Source: Nyssa sinensis (lineage: Eukaryota > Streptophyta > Magnoliopsida > Cornales > Nyssaceae). Taken from it: a DNA stretch of 64,000 nucleotides. A model generated the notes under the pieces. It made no database searches and was not told where the DNA came from. It saw only the letters and a program-made list of their open reading frames with translations. The position numbers and the translations under genes are program-made. Position 1 is the first letter of the stretch. Each line of letters begins with the position of its first letter. The stretch lies in contig CM018032.1 in the NCBI GenBank assembly GCA_008638375.1, forward strand, positions 2,795,001-2,859,000, read 5' to 3'. This document shows, in pieces, positions 1 to 13,098 of the stretch.

Positions 1-328
1 GAGGATTTATATCTACATACCTATATGTTTCTGTGTTATGGATTTGGCTTCTTGTACGGTTTTGATTTGTGGTCCTTGATGGAAATGAGTCATTGAAAGG
101 TCCAAAACTTGTTCTGAGCTCGTTTCAACTTCTCTGAATCTAAATTTTGGGTATTCCTTCACCTACGGATTGGGATTCTCTCCTTTTTCTGTTAGATCCA
201 TATTGTTGTGTTTAGGCTTTGGCAGATACGGTTTATATACTTACCTCTTAAAGAAACTAGACGCAACGTACAATTTTGTATTTGATTGCTAAAACTCCTT
301 TTATATTCTCTTCTTAACAACCAAATGG

Positions 329-3300
329 AAAACTTTGTGAATTGTACCCTTTCAAGTGCATTTTTCTTGGCTCAAACGTTGCATATTCATTGTGAAACAG
401 GGCAAGATTGTCTTAGAAATGTTTGTTTTATCTGTTCATTCATGTATGGATGGTTATATAATTTGAGATTACCAGTTCTTTGTTGAATTTTTGGAATAGT
501 AAAACCTTGTCTAGTGCATTGTTTTTTCAAGGTTTCCATTACATTCAACTTCAGAATTGTTGGAGTGCCCAAAAAATCTTGGGTGGAAGATCTTTGATTT
601 TTGTGCAAATTTATAAATCTCAGTTGAAATTCTGACTTGACCTTTGTCAGAAGAATTTCTTATTTCTCAATTGAGGAGGAATTTCAGGCAACGGTTTTCT
701 CTTGTGACTGTAGGTTTACCTTTCTTCTTCCACATTCATTTAATTCCCTTCAGATTCTTGAATTATTTCGATCCATGTCCTATGTGATTTTTCCAACTCT
801 TAACTCTTTCATTTTGGGTTGGGTTGGGCTGTTAAAGGTACATTGGAGATTAAGTCCAATATTTCTTGAGGACTTTGATCAGTTTATGAATTAATTTCCT
901 TTCTTTAAGGTAGAATTTTCTGAAAGATAGGTTGTAATATTTCATCATAGTTTACAATTCTAAAGAACAACTATTTGGATAACTATATACACGGGGGATC
1001 TGTTTTTTACTGTCTGGAATTCTCGTTCTTGTACATCCATCTCCTTTGATGCGTCTTTTCATTTCTCATACATACATACATACATACACCAGCTCCTGTG
1101 GTTTTTAACTAGGTAACAATGTTAGGCAACACTTTATGGCCACTGGTTGTCTGTAATGACTAATGAGAGAAATTTTCTAGTTTTGTGAATAGTCTTTTTG
1201 ACCTGATTTATTGTGTATTTCTGACCTGATTTTATCCTGTCGGATTAAATAACTCGATGTTTATTAAAAAAATATTTGAATAACTCTCAAGTTGTTTTGA
1301 TTAATTTGTGATAGACCTTGTATACTTCTTCTTCATCTATTTGTTCTTTTAACTTGCATTGTTTATCGCCAAGTTGAAATCATGCTTGAGATTTTATGAG
1401 CCAAAGATCTTGCTGACCTTATTCATTACTTACATCTGGCCATATTTTTCATGATATTGCTTGATTCATTCCCTGCTTCTAAATTTTTCATGGTGTCAAT
1501 GACTATTCAATTCAAATTGTTATTGCATGGTATGTAAGTCTTGAAAGGCACATCTCCTTGGTTTCATGTTACCTCATCTCCTTGAGTGAATAAAGACTTA
1601 CATCTGGCCATATACTTCATGATATTGCTTGATTAATTCCGTGCTTCTAATTTTTTCATGGTGTCAAAGGCTATTCGATTCAAATTATTATTGCATGATA
1701 TGTAGGTCTTGAAAGGCACATCTCCTTAGTTTCATGTTGCCTCATCTCCTTGAGTGAATAAAGACTCAACTCAACAAGGCTTTGTCCTAACTATTTTGAA
1801 AAATTTTGTTATCTAAAACATAACATAAATTTTTAGGATACTAATCAGCAATAGCCATGTGTAATACCATCGTCATTTTCAAAAACAAGTTCAAGGAAAG
1901 GCAAAACTGGTAGTTAGTTATCAATACATGTCATAAGTCCTGATTTTAATTGACAGCTACGAGAAGCCAAGAACTATATTGCAAGCTGCTGAGTTAATGC
2001 TTCTGGTTGGAATAATTTCCTAATATAAAATAGGGCATTGTAGATTCGAAATTATTAATTATATGCTACGAACCTTGATGTTTTAAAATAAATTATGTGC
2101 TTATCAAACAAACTAGAAGTGGGAAAATTTTGACATCTATATTTCACAGAAAGATCTTTATTTTTAATTTGTTATATGAGACACCTGCCTTAAAGATGAG
2201 GTGAGCCTCAAGGAATGAGGCATTTTGCATTACCATATGCTGATTGGTTTCTACTCTTGTAAAATATCATGCTTTCTGTAAGCTCAGATCTATGGCTTTT
2301 CCCTTCTTATTTCTTTTCTTTATTTTGTCCCCAATACATTAACCTAATCTTGCTCTCCTCTATTACTCTGTTATTTATATTGATAAATACTGGCAACATC
2401 ATTTTTAAGAAAAGTTACTAACAATAAGGGCTATGTTGTTGTCACATAGTTTTGGTTGCTTCCTTGACAATATATAGTAGCTCAACAGACATTTGCATGT
2501 GAGAAGCCATGGAAACATCAACAACTCCTCTAGGAATGACACATTGTCATGCTAGTACTAAGATCTGCAAACATGGATGCAAATGTCGTGTTTTGTCACA
2601 GACATGGTGGGTCAGACATGACAACTCGTCAAAATTTAGACCAAGGCTCTATATATATATATGCATACATTCATGTTGAAGAATATAAAGAGATATAATA
2701 ATGTTATATTTTGTTGAGTATTAATGCATTTATATCCCTCTATTTCTTGACAATTTTAGGCAAATAAAGGTAGACCGTTTTGATTGTATAAATGAGTGTT
2801 GGACAGATATGAACATGGGTTTTGTGCTGAAATATGCCCAACGCACCAACATCAAGAGGAAGAAGTCTACTCTATATCATATATTAGTAATACCCGTGAG
2901 AATTATATGTGTAACTGTGAAATATGCCAAACAGATGTGTTTTTCCATATTTTGTATTAGGTTGAGGGTGAGCTCTTGAGCCTTCCATCCCGAATGCTAA
3001 GGTTTTTATTTGAGATCCCCTTCACTCAATTTGGAAGGGGTCATGATACCGGACTTGGTTAGAGGTGGCACTGAAATGGTTTGAGGAAGACTGGAAATGC
3101 TAATGTTGACTTAATTATAACATTTGAATTTTTCCCATTTCCTTGGATGCATGAGAAAAATGTATATTATGGAGCAGATACATCTATTATTGTATTATTA
3201 TGTTAACCTTTAGCAAAATTTGGTACTTTTTTAGTTTCTTTATTTTCTCAAAATTTCTTCAGCAGAACTGGTGTTTTGTTTTGTCCTTATCAATTTAATG

Positions 3301-3750
3301 TTTGCTGCAGTGGTGGTTGTACCTGATCTAGCAATTATACATTTCTATGTTTATTGATCTAGAAATTATATTTTGTATGAATACTGCTCAAATATCTGCT
3401 TGGGAGGATTAAAACAAAAAAAGAAAAGAAAAGAAAAGTAATAGTTATCATGATCAATAGCTTTAAGGTTATTCTCCTGTGTTGACTACCTTCTATTTAT
3501 TATAATGAGGTAGTCATGGTTATACTTGAATTTTCTTTTCCCTCCCTCCTCCCTTTCATTTTAAATTCTTCAAATCATTTTTCTTAACAGTCAGCATTAA
3601 CAAAATTATGAGGGGAAAGGTGAGGATTTAGACCAATATATTCTAGGAAATGTCTGAAACTGCTATCTGCTGTTGATTTGCATACTAATGACCCTTGATT
3701 TGTTAGATTAGAAAATGTGTTTTCTAGAAATGTAAATCCCAGAATGATTG
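329..3750 (+). repeat. Copy 1 of a segmental duplication (copy 2 at 48801-56778)
   Basis: From aaaactttgtg at 329 to gaatgattg at 3750 the sequence is collinear with 48801-56778 at high identity, in direct orientation about 48.5 kb away. Copy 1 is uninterrupted; copy 2 carries five insertions. Because copy 1 sits next to the large host exon it looks like the original intronic location. Homology stops exactly where a retrotransposon begins in copy 2, so the original duplication may have been longer. Confidence 0.92.
1429..1765 (+). repeat. Two-unit tandem repeat, 168-bp period
   Basis: The block beginning cttacatctggcc at 1429 is repeated from 1597 and runs through the same gagtgaataaagact ending. 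Copy 2 of the segmental duplication keeps one unit plus a few bases of the second (joined near 54378), so copy number differs between the paralogous copies. Confidence 0.85.
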
Positions 3751-5291
3751 CATCTTCCTTATGGTTGCTTGGATTTGTCAAACCTGAGGGAGAAAGCATG
3801 TAACTTTTGATGGCTGGGGTCTGAGAATAGGAGTTGGAAAGGGGAAGACGTGGGCACAATACTGACATAGACAGGCATCAAAAAGTGAATTAACATTGTT
3901 GATGCTGTACTGCCTGTACTAGACTACTGAAAGGCCAGGAACTTATGAAAAAAAAGGGAGAAAAACGTAAAACAAAGGATCTGTCAATTGACATTTGGAA
4001 TAACCAGATATAGGTTTTATTTACTGGAGCCTGAAGATGCTTAAATCAGAAATGGTTGCGGAAGATTATATCCTGTTGTATAGTAATTGCACATTTTTCT
4101 AGTCAATGGGCATTTAATGGCATAATCAATTTTAAATGCTAGGTAACAAGCACTTTCCAATTAGTTATTTACAGTCTTCTGTGTGCTTGTCTATTTAATC
4201 ATTATATTATTGACAGATAAGAGACCTCATAGAATCTCATCAATTGAATTAAATTCTAGTATTTCTTTATTGCGGAAAATGTCCATAAAAAATCTGAAAA
4301 AATTTAACTCTGGCTGTTAGTTACCTAACGTAACCCTCCTCTTTTTTGGGCTTGGGACCAGCTGTTGTAATGATATGACACTAAGTGCGACACAGGTGGA
4401 GTTGAGATGGATGTGCGGTAAGATAAGAAAAGATAGAATTAAAAATGAATATATTAACTTTGGTAGAGATAGTAAAAAAAGACATGATAATGTGTAACTT
4501 AATTGAGAAAATGATCTTAAATAGAGTGGAATGGTAGGACAGGATTCATATATTTGGGAAAAGGTTTTGTTGAGTTGAGTTTAGTATTTCTTTATTAGGG
4601 AATAAGGTGGGCTCAAATTTGAGCTCTGGTGTGAATAATAATAGTATTCCTTGTCTTATGTGGGAAATTTTTTTGCCTCCATTTTCTATTTCTGACTACA
4701 TTTGATGTCATTGGGGCTAGCAAGTGCTGCTAAATGGATCACAATTTTAGTCATTCTTAATTAAATTGGCAGTGTTCTGGAGCTAAATGATAATGGAAAG
4801 TTAGTTGTCTTGGGAATTCCCTTGGCCTTTCTACCTTTAGCTTGATATCTACATCATTTCAGTTATGATGATTAATACTTCTGTCTGTAAGAAACATATG
4901 CTAAATATATATGGATGTTAATCTTGCAGGAAATAAGTTCATGACCTGGATGAATACCAGGTGTGTCAGAAATGATGGCATAATGTTGTGGAGTTGCATT
5001 GTATAGGACCTTTTAGTCTATACAAATGATTCACGGTCCATCGACCTTTCTAGAGTTCCAAAGATGGTCTCCTTGCTCACAAGAATCATTTAGTTTGAAA
5101 ATATTTGTAAAGCAATTGGCTGCTTGTCAACTCCTCCAAGTGGTCTGTTGTTCAGGTGGCTGGGGCAGTTGTTAATGTTGGTGGCTTGGGTTATCTAGCT
5201 TAATCAATGCATACTCATTGTTAAAGTGCTGTCATTTATGCTAAGGATTGACTGTCATTAGAACATTTTTTGGAGGCACCCACAAGAGACC

Positions 5292-7973
5292 ATGGATCGA
5301 CCTGATTCGAAAGCAAGTGAAATAGCAGGAAATGTTGAGCACCACTGTTCTCATGAAAAGCTGGATACTTCGGGGAAGGAAAAGGGCTTATCTAACAGTT
5401 GTGGAAAGTCTGTTGATGCAAATATCATATTAAAAAAGGATGTGCATATATTGAACCAAGAAATCTGCAGTCCTGAAGCTGAAACTTTGCCAGAAATGGG
5501 AAACAAGTATCAAAATTATGATCATGTTTCTGCCAATGATTGTACAAATGGAGATAATGCAGATAATTCAGAACCACGATCTTCTACTTTTTCTACATCA
5601 AGAAATTCTGTTGCTGAAGTTGAAATGTATCAGAAGGAAAGTTTTGCCGAAGGGACTTCTGGGGAAACATCTTCCATTCAGAGTAATCCAAGGGACGGTG
5701 AAGTTTCTATACATTCTTTGGAAGGAATTGATTCCACACAGCATGTTTCTGTAAAGAGTGATGTTACCTCAGAGACCATACTTCTCCTTAACAGAGAAAG
5801 CAATGAGTTGGATGTTGGGATAACAAAAGGAAAGTGGCCTAATGCTGGAGAGGTTGGTTTTAAGTCCATCATTCATGCCACCTTTCACGATACACAACTT
5901 AAAACGGAGTCGTCATCTTCTAACTCAACACATGTCACCTTTCCAGTTTCTTCTTCAAATGAAAGCTATCAGGATACCTCAGTGGAAGCCAAGTCATGCA
6001 AGCTCAGTAGTAGTGGCATGCATAGTTTTATTTGTAAGGGTGTCAAGTTTAGCATGGAAGAGCCAGTGGCTGATAGCGTAGTATTGGGCATGGCTGCACA
6101 AATCACTCAAAAAGCTGTTGACAATGTCAGAGCCAGGAATAGTAAGAAGGTGATGGGGATGATTGCAGACCAAAACTCTATGATTGTTGAGAAGGTTGAT
6201 ATTGCAAAATCTGGTCTTCTGAAGAAGAAAAATGCAGAGGTTTTGAGTCAACACAAAGAGGAGCTTTCCTATGAGCTGGATGATGCACTGGAGGTGGCAT
6301 GGAAGGTTGCAAGGGAAGTTGAGCAAAAGGTTGGTATTTATAAAGAGGCCTCAGGGAGCTCTTCTTCTGTAGAGGAGAGAAATGGTGAAACAGTTCGTCT
6401 GAGTTCAGTTGACTCGGCAGATCCAAATAAAAACAACTGCTCAACAGAAACTGGACTTGGGGTCAAGTTATACAATGAACAAGATAACTTTGATAGTTTC
6501 TGTTCCAATGAGGAGGTCTTGCATTCTGAAACACCAATGAAAAATAAACATTTTTTGGTTGTGAAAGGATCATCACAAGAGATGGATACAGGAATTCATG
6601 AAGCTAATGATAGCCCTCATGGGCAGGAATCATCTGAGTTGAATACAAAAACTGAAATTGTTGCTGCCATTGACCAGACTTCGCTTCCTGGTAGATTTGA
6701 TTTGAATGAAGATATCCAGCCAAATGAGGTGGAACACCCTAAACAAGTATTTGATGAAGCTGTACCTTATTGTAATGTGATCAATGTGTCAATGCCAATA
6801 CATGTGGTGGCTAAATCTGGGGTTCCTATGTGCTTACCTATGACGCCATTGAAGTTTGAAGGTGAACTAGGTTGGAGGGGATCTGCTGCAACTAGTGCAT
6901 TCCGGCCTGCTTCTCTTTCCAGGAGTTTAAATAGATATAGGGCTTCTTCCATTGATGATAATAACTGCAGCTCAAGACATTCACGGGGTTTTACAGGTAT
7001 TGACCTCAATGTTGCTGCCACAGGAGACGATTCTGCCTTGGAATCGTTGCATAGGGAAAGTGTTGCCACACCTTCAGGATACCCTTTCGAAGAGTCTTCT
7101 CTAGAAGTCAGTTCAAAACGAGCAGAAATTCTCAATTTTGACCTCAACTGTCTTAGTCAAATTGATGACAACTGTCCTCAATCTTCTCCACCAGTGTCAT
7201 TGTCAAGGCACTCTGCTGTGGATTTTGACTTGAATGACAACCCCTCCATTGGTGATACATGTAATGATGCCCAGTGGCCTGGTCAAAGCAGCCAACTTTT
7301 GAGAAACAAGGCATTAGATGATCCATCTGTATCTTTCGCAGGAGATTCTGGGAAACCAGACTTCAATTCCCTGAGACCTTTAAATTGGGCAGATTCGAAT
7401 TCTATACAGGGCTTTAGCCTTGGTCATACCAGACCCTTTCTGGTGGCTGCACCAAATTTGCTTCCCTCAATTGAACAAATGCAGAGAGTAGTCCCGTTTC
7501 AGCCCAAGTTACCATATACACCACAGGCACTACCACCTTACATTTACCCTTATAACAATGGATTTTCCATTGGTCCTACCAGCATCCTGTCCTCTGGCAT
7601 AAACTCTTCTGGTGTCCTACCATACATGACAGACCCACATGGAACTACTGTCATCCCTCAAATATTGGGTCCTGGTACACTTTCCGCCTTTCCTGGGGCT
7701 TCACATCTCATGGAGGTTGTTGGAGGATCAAGCTGCAGTGGCATTGCAAACATTAGGTCCAGTTTTGATGTAAATGGTGGGATAAATTCTTCAGAGAATG
7801 TAAGCAGGGGAGCAAATGCCACACAATTTTTATTTCCGATAAAAAAGCCATCAACAGAAGAGCAAAGGAAGTCTCAAGTTGCTTTGTTTGCCACACCCAT
7901 GAAGCGGAAGGAACCAGAGGGGGGATGGGACTCTAACCAGCTTGGCTTCAGGCAGGTGACCTCATGGCGCTAG
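5292..7973 (+). CDS. C-terminal exon of a SUO/TFIIS-N-domain family nuclear protein
   Basis: Open for 893 residues from ATG 5292; the same frame is open back to 5262, just after a splice acceptor, so 5292 may be an internal Met of a spliced gene. Residues 1-300 are Ser/Asn/Glu-rich and low in complexity. A DDALEVAWKVAREVEQ-type helix follows near 330. The block FEGELGWRGSAATSAFRP is at about 522-539, and DLN motifs are at 470-472, 571-573, 617-619 and 646-651 (DLNDNP, a canonical EAR-type DLNxxP). The tail KRKEPEGGW is at 871-879. From memory, the GELGW...SAATSAFRP block, the repeated FDLN and the KRKEPEGGW end are shared by plant SUO-like and At4g24200-like proteins, which carry a TFIIS N-terminal domain upstream. 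Inferred role: nuclear transcription or chromatin cofactor. The stop TAG is at 7971-7973. The upstream exon(s) are not in the window, so the gene is partial here. Confidence 0.85.
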   Translation: MDRPDSKASEIAGNVEHHCSHEKLDTSGKEKGLSNSCGKSVDANIILKKDVHILNQEICSPEAETLPEMGNKYQNYDHVSANDCTNGDNADNSEPRSSTFSTSRNSVAEVEMYQKESFAEGTSGETSSIQSNPRDGEVSIHSLEGIDSTQHVSVKSDVTSETILLLNRESNELDVGITKGKWPNAGEVGFKSIIHATFHDTQLKTESSSSNSTHVTFPVSSSNESYQDTSVEAKSCKLSSSGMHSFICKGVKFSMEEPVADSVVLGMAAQITQKAVDNVRARNSKKVMGMIADQNSMIVEKVDIAKSGLLKKKNAEVLSQHKEELSYELDDALEVAWKVAREVEQKVGIYKEASGSSSSVEERNGETVRLSSVDSADPNKNNCSTETGLGVKLYNEQDNFDSFCSNEEVLHSETPMKNKHFLVVKGSSQEMDTGIHEANDSPHGQESSELNTKTEIVAAIDQTSLPGRFDLNEDIQPNEVEHPKQVFDEAVPYCNVINVSMPIHVVAKSGVPMCLPMTPLKFEGELGWRGSAATSAFRPASLSRSLNRYRASSIDDNNCSSRHSRGFTGIDLNVAATGDDSALESLHRESVATPSGYPFEESSLEVSSKRAEILNFDLNCLSQIDDNCPQSSPPVSLSRHSAVDFDLNDNPSIGDTCNDAQWPGQSSQLLRNKALDDPSVSFAGDSGKPDFNSLRPLNWADSNSIQGFSLGHTRPFLVAAPNLLPSIEQMQRVVPFQPKLPYTPQALPPYIYPYNNGFSIGPTSILSSGINSSGVLPYMTDPHGTTVIPQILGPGTLSAFPGASHLMEVVGGSSCSGIANIRSSFDVNGGINSSENVSRGANATQFLFPIKKPSTEEQRKSQVALFATPMKRKEPEGGWDSNQLGFRQVTSWR

Positions 7974-8300
7974 TTTCAGTGGCTTCAAGTAATATGATCG
8001 GACCTTCTTGTTGGAATGTTACACATGCTGCTCTGTAGTTTTGGCAATTAACTGATTACAATGCTTGCATGGAGTTGGGCAGCTTTGGCTTCTGCAAGCC
8101 TTTCAGCTTTGGCTTCAATTAGGTATAAAACAGGCCCGAGTTTTTTCGATTGAAGGGCACCGTGAATCAAAATCTGCCCTAGTTGATTCTTTTTTGCAAT
8201 TTATATTTGTGCAACTTGGGTTATGCGAATGTCTTTTGTACATGTGACAATATTTAATCCTGATATATATGAAAAGTCACTATTACCCAGTAAGTGAACC
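7974..8300 (+). other. Probable 3' UTR of the SUO/TFIIS-like gene
   Basis: Non-coding sequence directly after the stop codon, T-rich with TTGTACATGTG and TATATATG elements near 8230-8270, typical of plant 3' ends. No perfect AATAAA is seen, so the end is approximate. Confidence 0.4.
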
Positions 8301-8312
8301 ATCTACTTGCAT

Positions 8313-8315
<3 letters not shown>

Positions 8316-8349
<34 letters not shown>
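8316..8349 (+). repeat. (CT)n microsatellite
   Basis: Uninterrupted CT dinucleotide run of about 34 bp immediately after the probable 3' UTR. Confidence 0.95.
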
Positions 8350-8352
<3 letters not shown>

Positions 8353-11300
8353 TTGCATGTTTACAATAGATTTCTTTGAGTTGTTGCCCGGCTCTCTCAG
8401 TTAATTGTTATCTTGGAGTTGTACGAAGAAAAACATTTACAGTGCATAAATGGCTTAACTTCTAATAATTTGTTTTATGACCTAATGGATCCCTGCTTTG
8501 GATCTCGAATGTAGACACCAGTAAGGGACAATGACAATCTTATTCAAAGGTGTCCTAGAGCCTTGCATTTCTTTCTTCTTTCTTCTGGGTGTTTGTCTTT
8601 CTTCTTTTTTCTGGGTGTTTGGGGAACTGCTTCATTCCGCGAGTTAATCTTTTGGCTCTTTTGTGGTCTTGAGCAGGCTGGCTAATATTCATATCCCGAA
8701 TTCTCATTATATTTTGAAATTATTGTTTCCTATTTTTTTCACAAGATTACTAAAATTTCTATTAATTAAATAAAAGTATTCAAATTTGATGAATTTATCC
8801 CCATATTCTGTTTATGATTGCCATTTTTGTATTTAGTTTGACTCACGTGTTAGGATTATTGTTTACATAGATTTGTTTCTACTGCTTGCAAAACAGAGGA
8901 CGTCGAGTTTTGCTGATGGCCAAGGCTACGAGAGATAAGGAAGAAAAAAAAGGAAAGAAAAGAAATTTAAAAAAGTGTATTAGTTTTTCTGGGTCAATGG
9001 TCGATGGAGCAGGAGGAGGAGAAGGAGAAGATGGGGTTGGGATTTTGACGAGGTTGGGCTGTGAGGGATTTGGATGTACAGATGAATTGTGGGTAGCTTT
9101 GTTTTGTATTATTTGTAAAGATAAAATTGATATTTCAAGAATTTTTTTCTTTTTTTTTTTGGAGACATCATGAAATTTTGTTACCAGAATTAACGGTCAA
9201 ACGATATAATAGGAAAAATTGTAATTGAAACAAAAATATAAGTTTTCAAATTACAGAAAATATTTTTATAATTGTTAAAAATAGAAGGAGAGATAAGTGT
9301 AATTAATTTTAAAATATAATAAGAATTTAATTATGAGTCTAGTTATTTGTATAAAATAATGTTAAAAGTTAAGTTTGCCTTCAATTTACTTCTTCTATAA
9401 CTCTCACATTGTATAACTCTCACATTGTTAACCTGATTTTATAACCACTGAAATAGGGTTATCTCCAAATTTTAATACCCAATGGATATGTCATTATTAG
9501 GGTATTTCCAATAGTTATTCAAATTTAAATTAAATTTTAAACTTGAATACAAATTCAAAAAATAAAAAACCTCTTCTCCAAAACTTTAGATTCAACTCAT
9601 ACCAAATCCGTTTTTACTTAAACTAAAATTCAAACCTAGATCTTATTATTCACGGACATAAATTTAAAATTATAACTTAATTTGAGTAAGATCATTAGAA
9701 AACATGGAACTCAAAATTAGCTTGTACTCAAATTTTAAGTTAAATTCAAGTAACATTTTGAGTCACCACTAGAAACGACTTTAGAAATAGTGACTCATAT
9801 TTATGTAATATGTGAAACTAGTATAGAACCTTATGGACAGATTGAGCATCGCGGGCGAAGTATAATTGCTTTCTCCTATGAACGTAGAGAATATTTAGAT
9901 TCAAATTTATTAAATATTATCTTTATTCTAATACTTCTATAGTAGATTAGAACTTCGTGTTGATGACGTATTATAAAATTGATGGTCAAAACCTAGTATA
10001 TATTGTAAAATTGACAGTCAAAATCAACCACACAAGTGCACACAAATATTTACATGGTTCGACTTCAGGCAAACATCCATGAGCAATGGAAATGTTTTTT
10101 TTTTTTTACTATTTATGTAAATGAGTACAATAATGTATCTCATTAAACTTACAACAAATTACTGTTTTTTGTTTTAGTAAAACTGCATTGTTAAATTACT
10201 CATCGTGCTCCTTGTATAGATAAATATTTCTTACTGCCTCAATATAACTTACTGCCTTACTTAATTCTTATCTTCAAGTTGCTATGTCAACAACAAATGT
10301 GATGCTGAAACTTAACATATATATCAAGCTTATTTTTTTTTAGTGGTGGGCATCTACCTTGTCCTTTATATCATAAAAATTTTCAATTATTACATGTTTT
10401 GTTTAATTATTTATTTAGCAGTGTTTTATTTGTTTGGTCACCATTAGAATAGTTATAAAAAAATCATCAAAACCAATACCCTTTCTTGTCCAAAAACTAG
10501 AAACAGAGTGAAAAAGACGGAAGAAGAATTCAAAAGCAGCCATATTAGACATTAAATGGTCCTAGTAACGTGTACTTGGTGCCTAAGCTTGCTACAATCT
10601 AACAAGACATCTGGAAACTATTTTCAAGATAACCATAGGCATATACTATTCTTCTATTTTACTTTAAATTAATTAATGAAAGGTACTTTAAAATAAGTGT
10701 TTAAAAATTAAGATTCAACAAAAAATATTCTAATTTTAAAAATTTATAGTTTTTAAATTATGTGATCTCAATTCTAATATTGATGAGGTGGTACTATTAT
10801 TTTATTCTACCAAACTTGCACCTAATCTACCATGTCATTAACTTTTGTTTTTGAAACTTTAAATTTAAATAACTTATAATATATAAGTTTGTTTGTATAA
10901 AAATTATATATTTAAACTCTAAAAATTGAAATTTATCAAACAAGATTTATTTTGCTTAGAAAATTCTATTAAAAAAATTCACATTTTTTTTAAGTAGTTA
11001 TCAAGGAATTGTTGAAGTCTAAAAAATAATAACTCAAGTCATGTAAAGAAAATTTGAAAAATGCTCTATATGTAGTGTTTTTTTTATTTAAAATATTATT
11101 TTGGAATAGCAATACATATTATGTAATACAATGTCAGTTTATTGTGATAAAAAGATAATAGTTGTTAAATCAAAGTACTTTTGTTTTTATTAGCTCCCAT
11201 GACAGTTTAAAATTTTCTATTCAAAATTGATAACTAGATGATGATAATATTAAAAGAATATAGATGCAAAATGTAAACCGGAGAAGACTTTTACACGGCA

Positions 11301-11374
11301 CATGGCTTTCAAATGAATGGACAAAAGGTCTACCTAGCAGCCATCTCAACACGGAACCAGCAGATATTATTATC
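8350..11374. other. Intergenic AT-rich DNA
   Basis: No gene is supported. An ORF at 8886-9173 is lysine/glycine-rich and ends in a poly-F tract from a T run, so I treat it as chance. A phrase near 10020-10085 (acacaagtgcacaca, then tacatggttcgac) resembles the end of a copia-type LTR, but no boundaries can be set. Confidence 0.6.
9495..9775. mobile_element. Possible fold-back MITE relic
   Basis: The left part (gtatttccaatagttattcaaattt) and the right part (aattcaagtaacattttgagtcacc) are imperfect inverted copies of each other around an AT-rich centre, as in fold-back MITEs. No clean terminal repeat or target duplication could be fixed, so this is tentative. Confidence 0.3.
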
Positions 11375-11380
11375 TATAAA
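11375..11380 (+). promoter_or_regulatory. TATA box of the GDSL lipase gene
   Basis: TATAAA in the context atctataaattac, 54 bp before the ATG. It predicts a transcription start near 11405 and a short leader of about 25-30 nt. Confidence 0.6.
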
Positions 11381-11433
11381 TTACAGGCCAGACTAAGGAC
11401 TAAGGAGAAGGGAAACATAAACTGAACCTTCAA

Positions 11434-11684
11434 ATGGCAACTTCAAGAAGCAGCTTCCACTTCTGCGTCTTCTTTTGCTATGCAATCCTTGTCAATATTC
11501 CAAGCACTTGCTCTGGAGATGATCATGTCGCCCTCTTTGTCTTTGGAGATTCACTTTTTGATCCTGGAAACAATAACTACATCAACACAACTGCCAGGGC
11601 TAATTTTTGGCCATATGGGGAATCCTTCTTTAAGTATCCCACTGGAAGATTTTCTGATGGCCGTCTAATCCCCGATTTTATTGG

Positions 11685-11727
<43 letters not shown>

Positions 11728-12315
11728 CTTTTCTTCTAGTATCTAAATAATTAGCTAGAACTCAGGTAAACCTGATGGCTTTTTCTTTTTTTTTTTTTTT
11801 TTTGCAGCTGAGTATGCAAAGCTACCATTGATTCCACCATATAAACAACCAGGCAATCATCACTTTATTAATGGGGTGAACTTTGCTTCTGCGGGTGCAG
11901 GTGTTCTTGTTGAAACTAACCAAGGACTTGTATGTGATATTTTGCATTAAAATTACTTGGAAATGTAGTAGAATTAGTTTAAAAGTTTGGTATATACATG
12001 CTTTTCGATCAGGCACAGTCAAAGTTTGGGCTTGGAATCTAATTGGGCTTTTACATACCAGCCTGCATGCTCAAGTAATTTTGAATTAACCCACCAACGG
12101 TAGGGATGCATAGCCTTGTCAAACTGTGGCATAGCCCTCTAGCTCTTTCTTTTACTATAACTTGACTGCTTCTTAATTGTTTTGTTTTTGTTTTTCCTAA
12201 TTTTTTTTTGGGAGCACTAAAACTTGTATTCTTCTTTAATATGTTTTTTTTCCAAAGTTCGATTATATTAATTTAATCATAGGAAAATAGTCTTTTCAGG
12301 TTTTACAAAGTATCC

Positions 12316-12359
<44 letters not shown>

Positions 12360-12630
12360 AAGTTAACAGGTTGTATTCAATTGTTATAGGTGATTGACCT
12401 TAAAACACAGCTTAGCTATTTCAAGCATGTAGAAAGATTGTTGAGGGAGCAGCTAGGTGACAAAGAAGCCAACAAGTTGCTATCAAGAGCTGTTTACTTG
12501 TTTTGCATTGGTGGCAACGATTACGCGACCCCTTTGGTGATGAACTCCACTGTCTTTCAGTCGTATTCTCAGCAAGAATATGTAGAGATGGTGATCGGCA
12601 ACTTTACAGCAGTGATCAAAGTAATGACAT

Positions 12631-12668
<38 letters not shown>

Positions 12669-13061
12669 ATTTTAGAACCAGTTTCTTCATATGCTAATAG
12701 AGTGATAAATATACACCAAAATAGGTTGTCTAATTATATATGGTATTTTTTTTTTATTATTTTTGACAGGAGATATATAAGGAAGGAGGGAGGAAATTTG
12801 GCTTTTTTAGCTTGTCACCTTTTGGCTGTCTACCAGTAATGAGAGCACTGAATCCAGGAAATTCCAGCGGCTGCTTGGAAGAGCTCAATGACCTAGTAAA
12901 GCTACACAATTATGCTGTTTCTCAAGTCCTCCAAAAGCTAGAGAAGCAGCTTAAAGGATTTATATATTCAAATTTCGATTCTTACACTTCTTCTAGTGAA
13001 AGAACAGACAATCCGTCAAGATATGGTATGCTAGTGATATCAAACTTTTTCCCCATGCATG

Positions 13062-13098
<37 letters not shown>

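Larger units (their letters stand above)
1..5261 (+). other. Non-coding DNA, probably a long intron or 5' leader of the SUO/TFIIS-like gene
   Basis: I find no convincing coding exon in this stretch; ORFs are short, AT-rich and not conserved between the two copies of the region present in the window. It ends in a good acceptor (cattag at 5256-5261) in the same frame as the large ORF that follows. The TFIIS N-terminal domain expected at the start of this protein family is absent, so it should lie left of the window, which would make this the 3' part of an intron of more than 5 kb. A short candidate exon (about 4930-4961, between ttgcag and gtgtgt) is possible but unproven. There is a small (CATA)n microsatellite at about 1067-1089. 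Confidence 0.55.

Noticed and set aside
286..894. Short ORFs at 286-486 and 637-894
   Set aside because: The paralogous copy near 48.8 and 52.9 kb does not keep these frames, composition is intron-like, and no domain is visible.
3584..3868. 94-codon minus-strand ORF, partly kept in copy 2 (56612-56818)
   Set aside because: Similarity follows from the recent DNA duplication; frame and ends differ in copy 2 and no protein family is recognised.
8886..9173. Lys/Gly-rich ORF ending in poly-Phe
   Set aside because: Driven by A-rich, GGA-rich and poly-T tracts; no promoter, splice or domain support.
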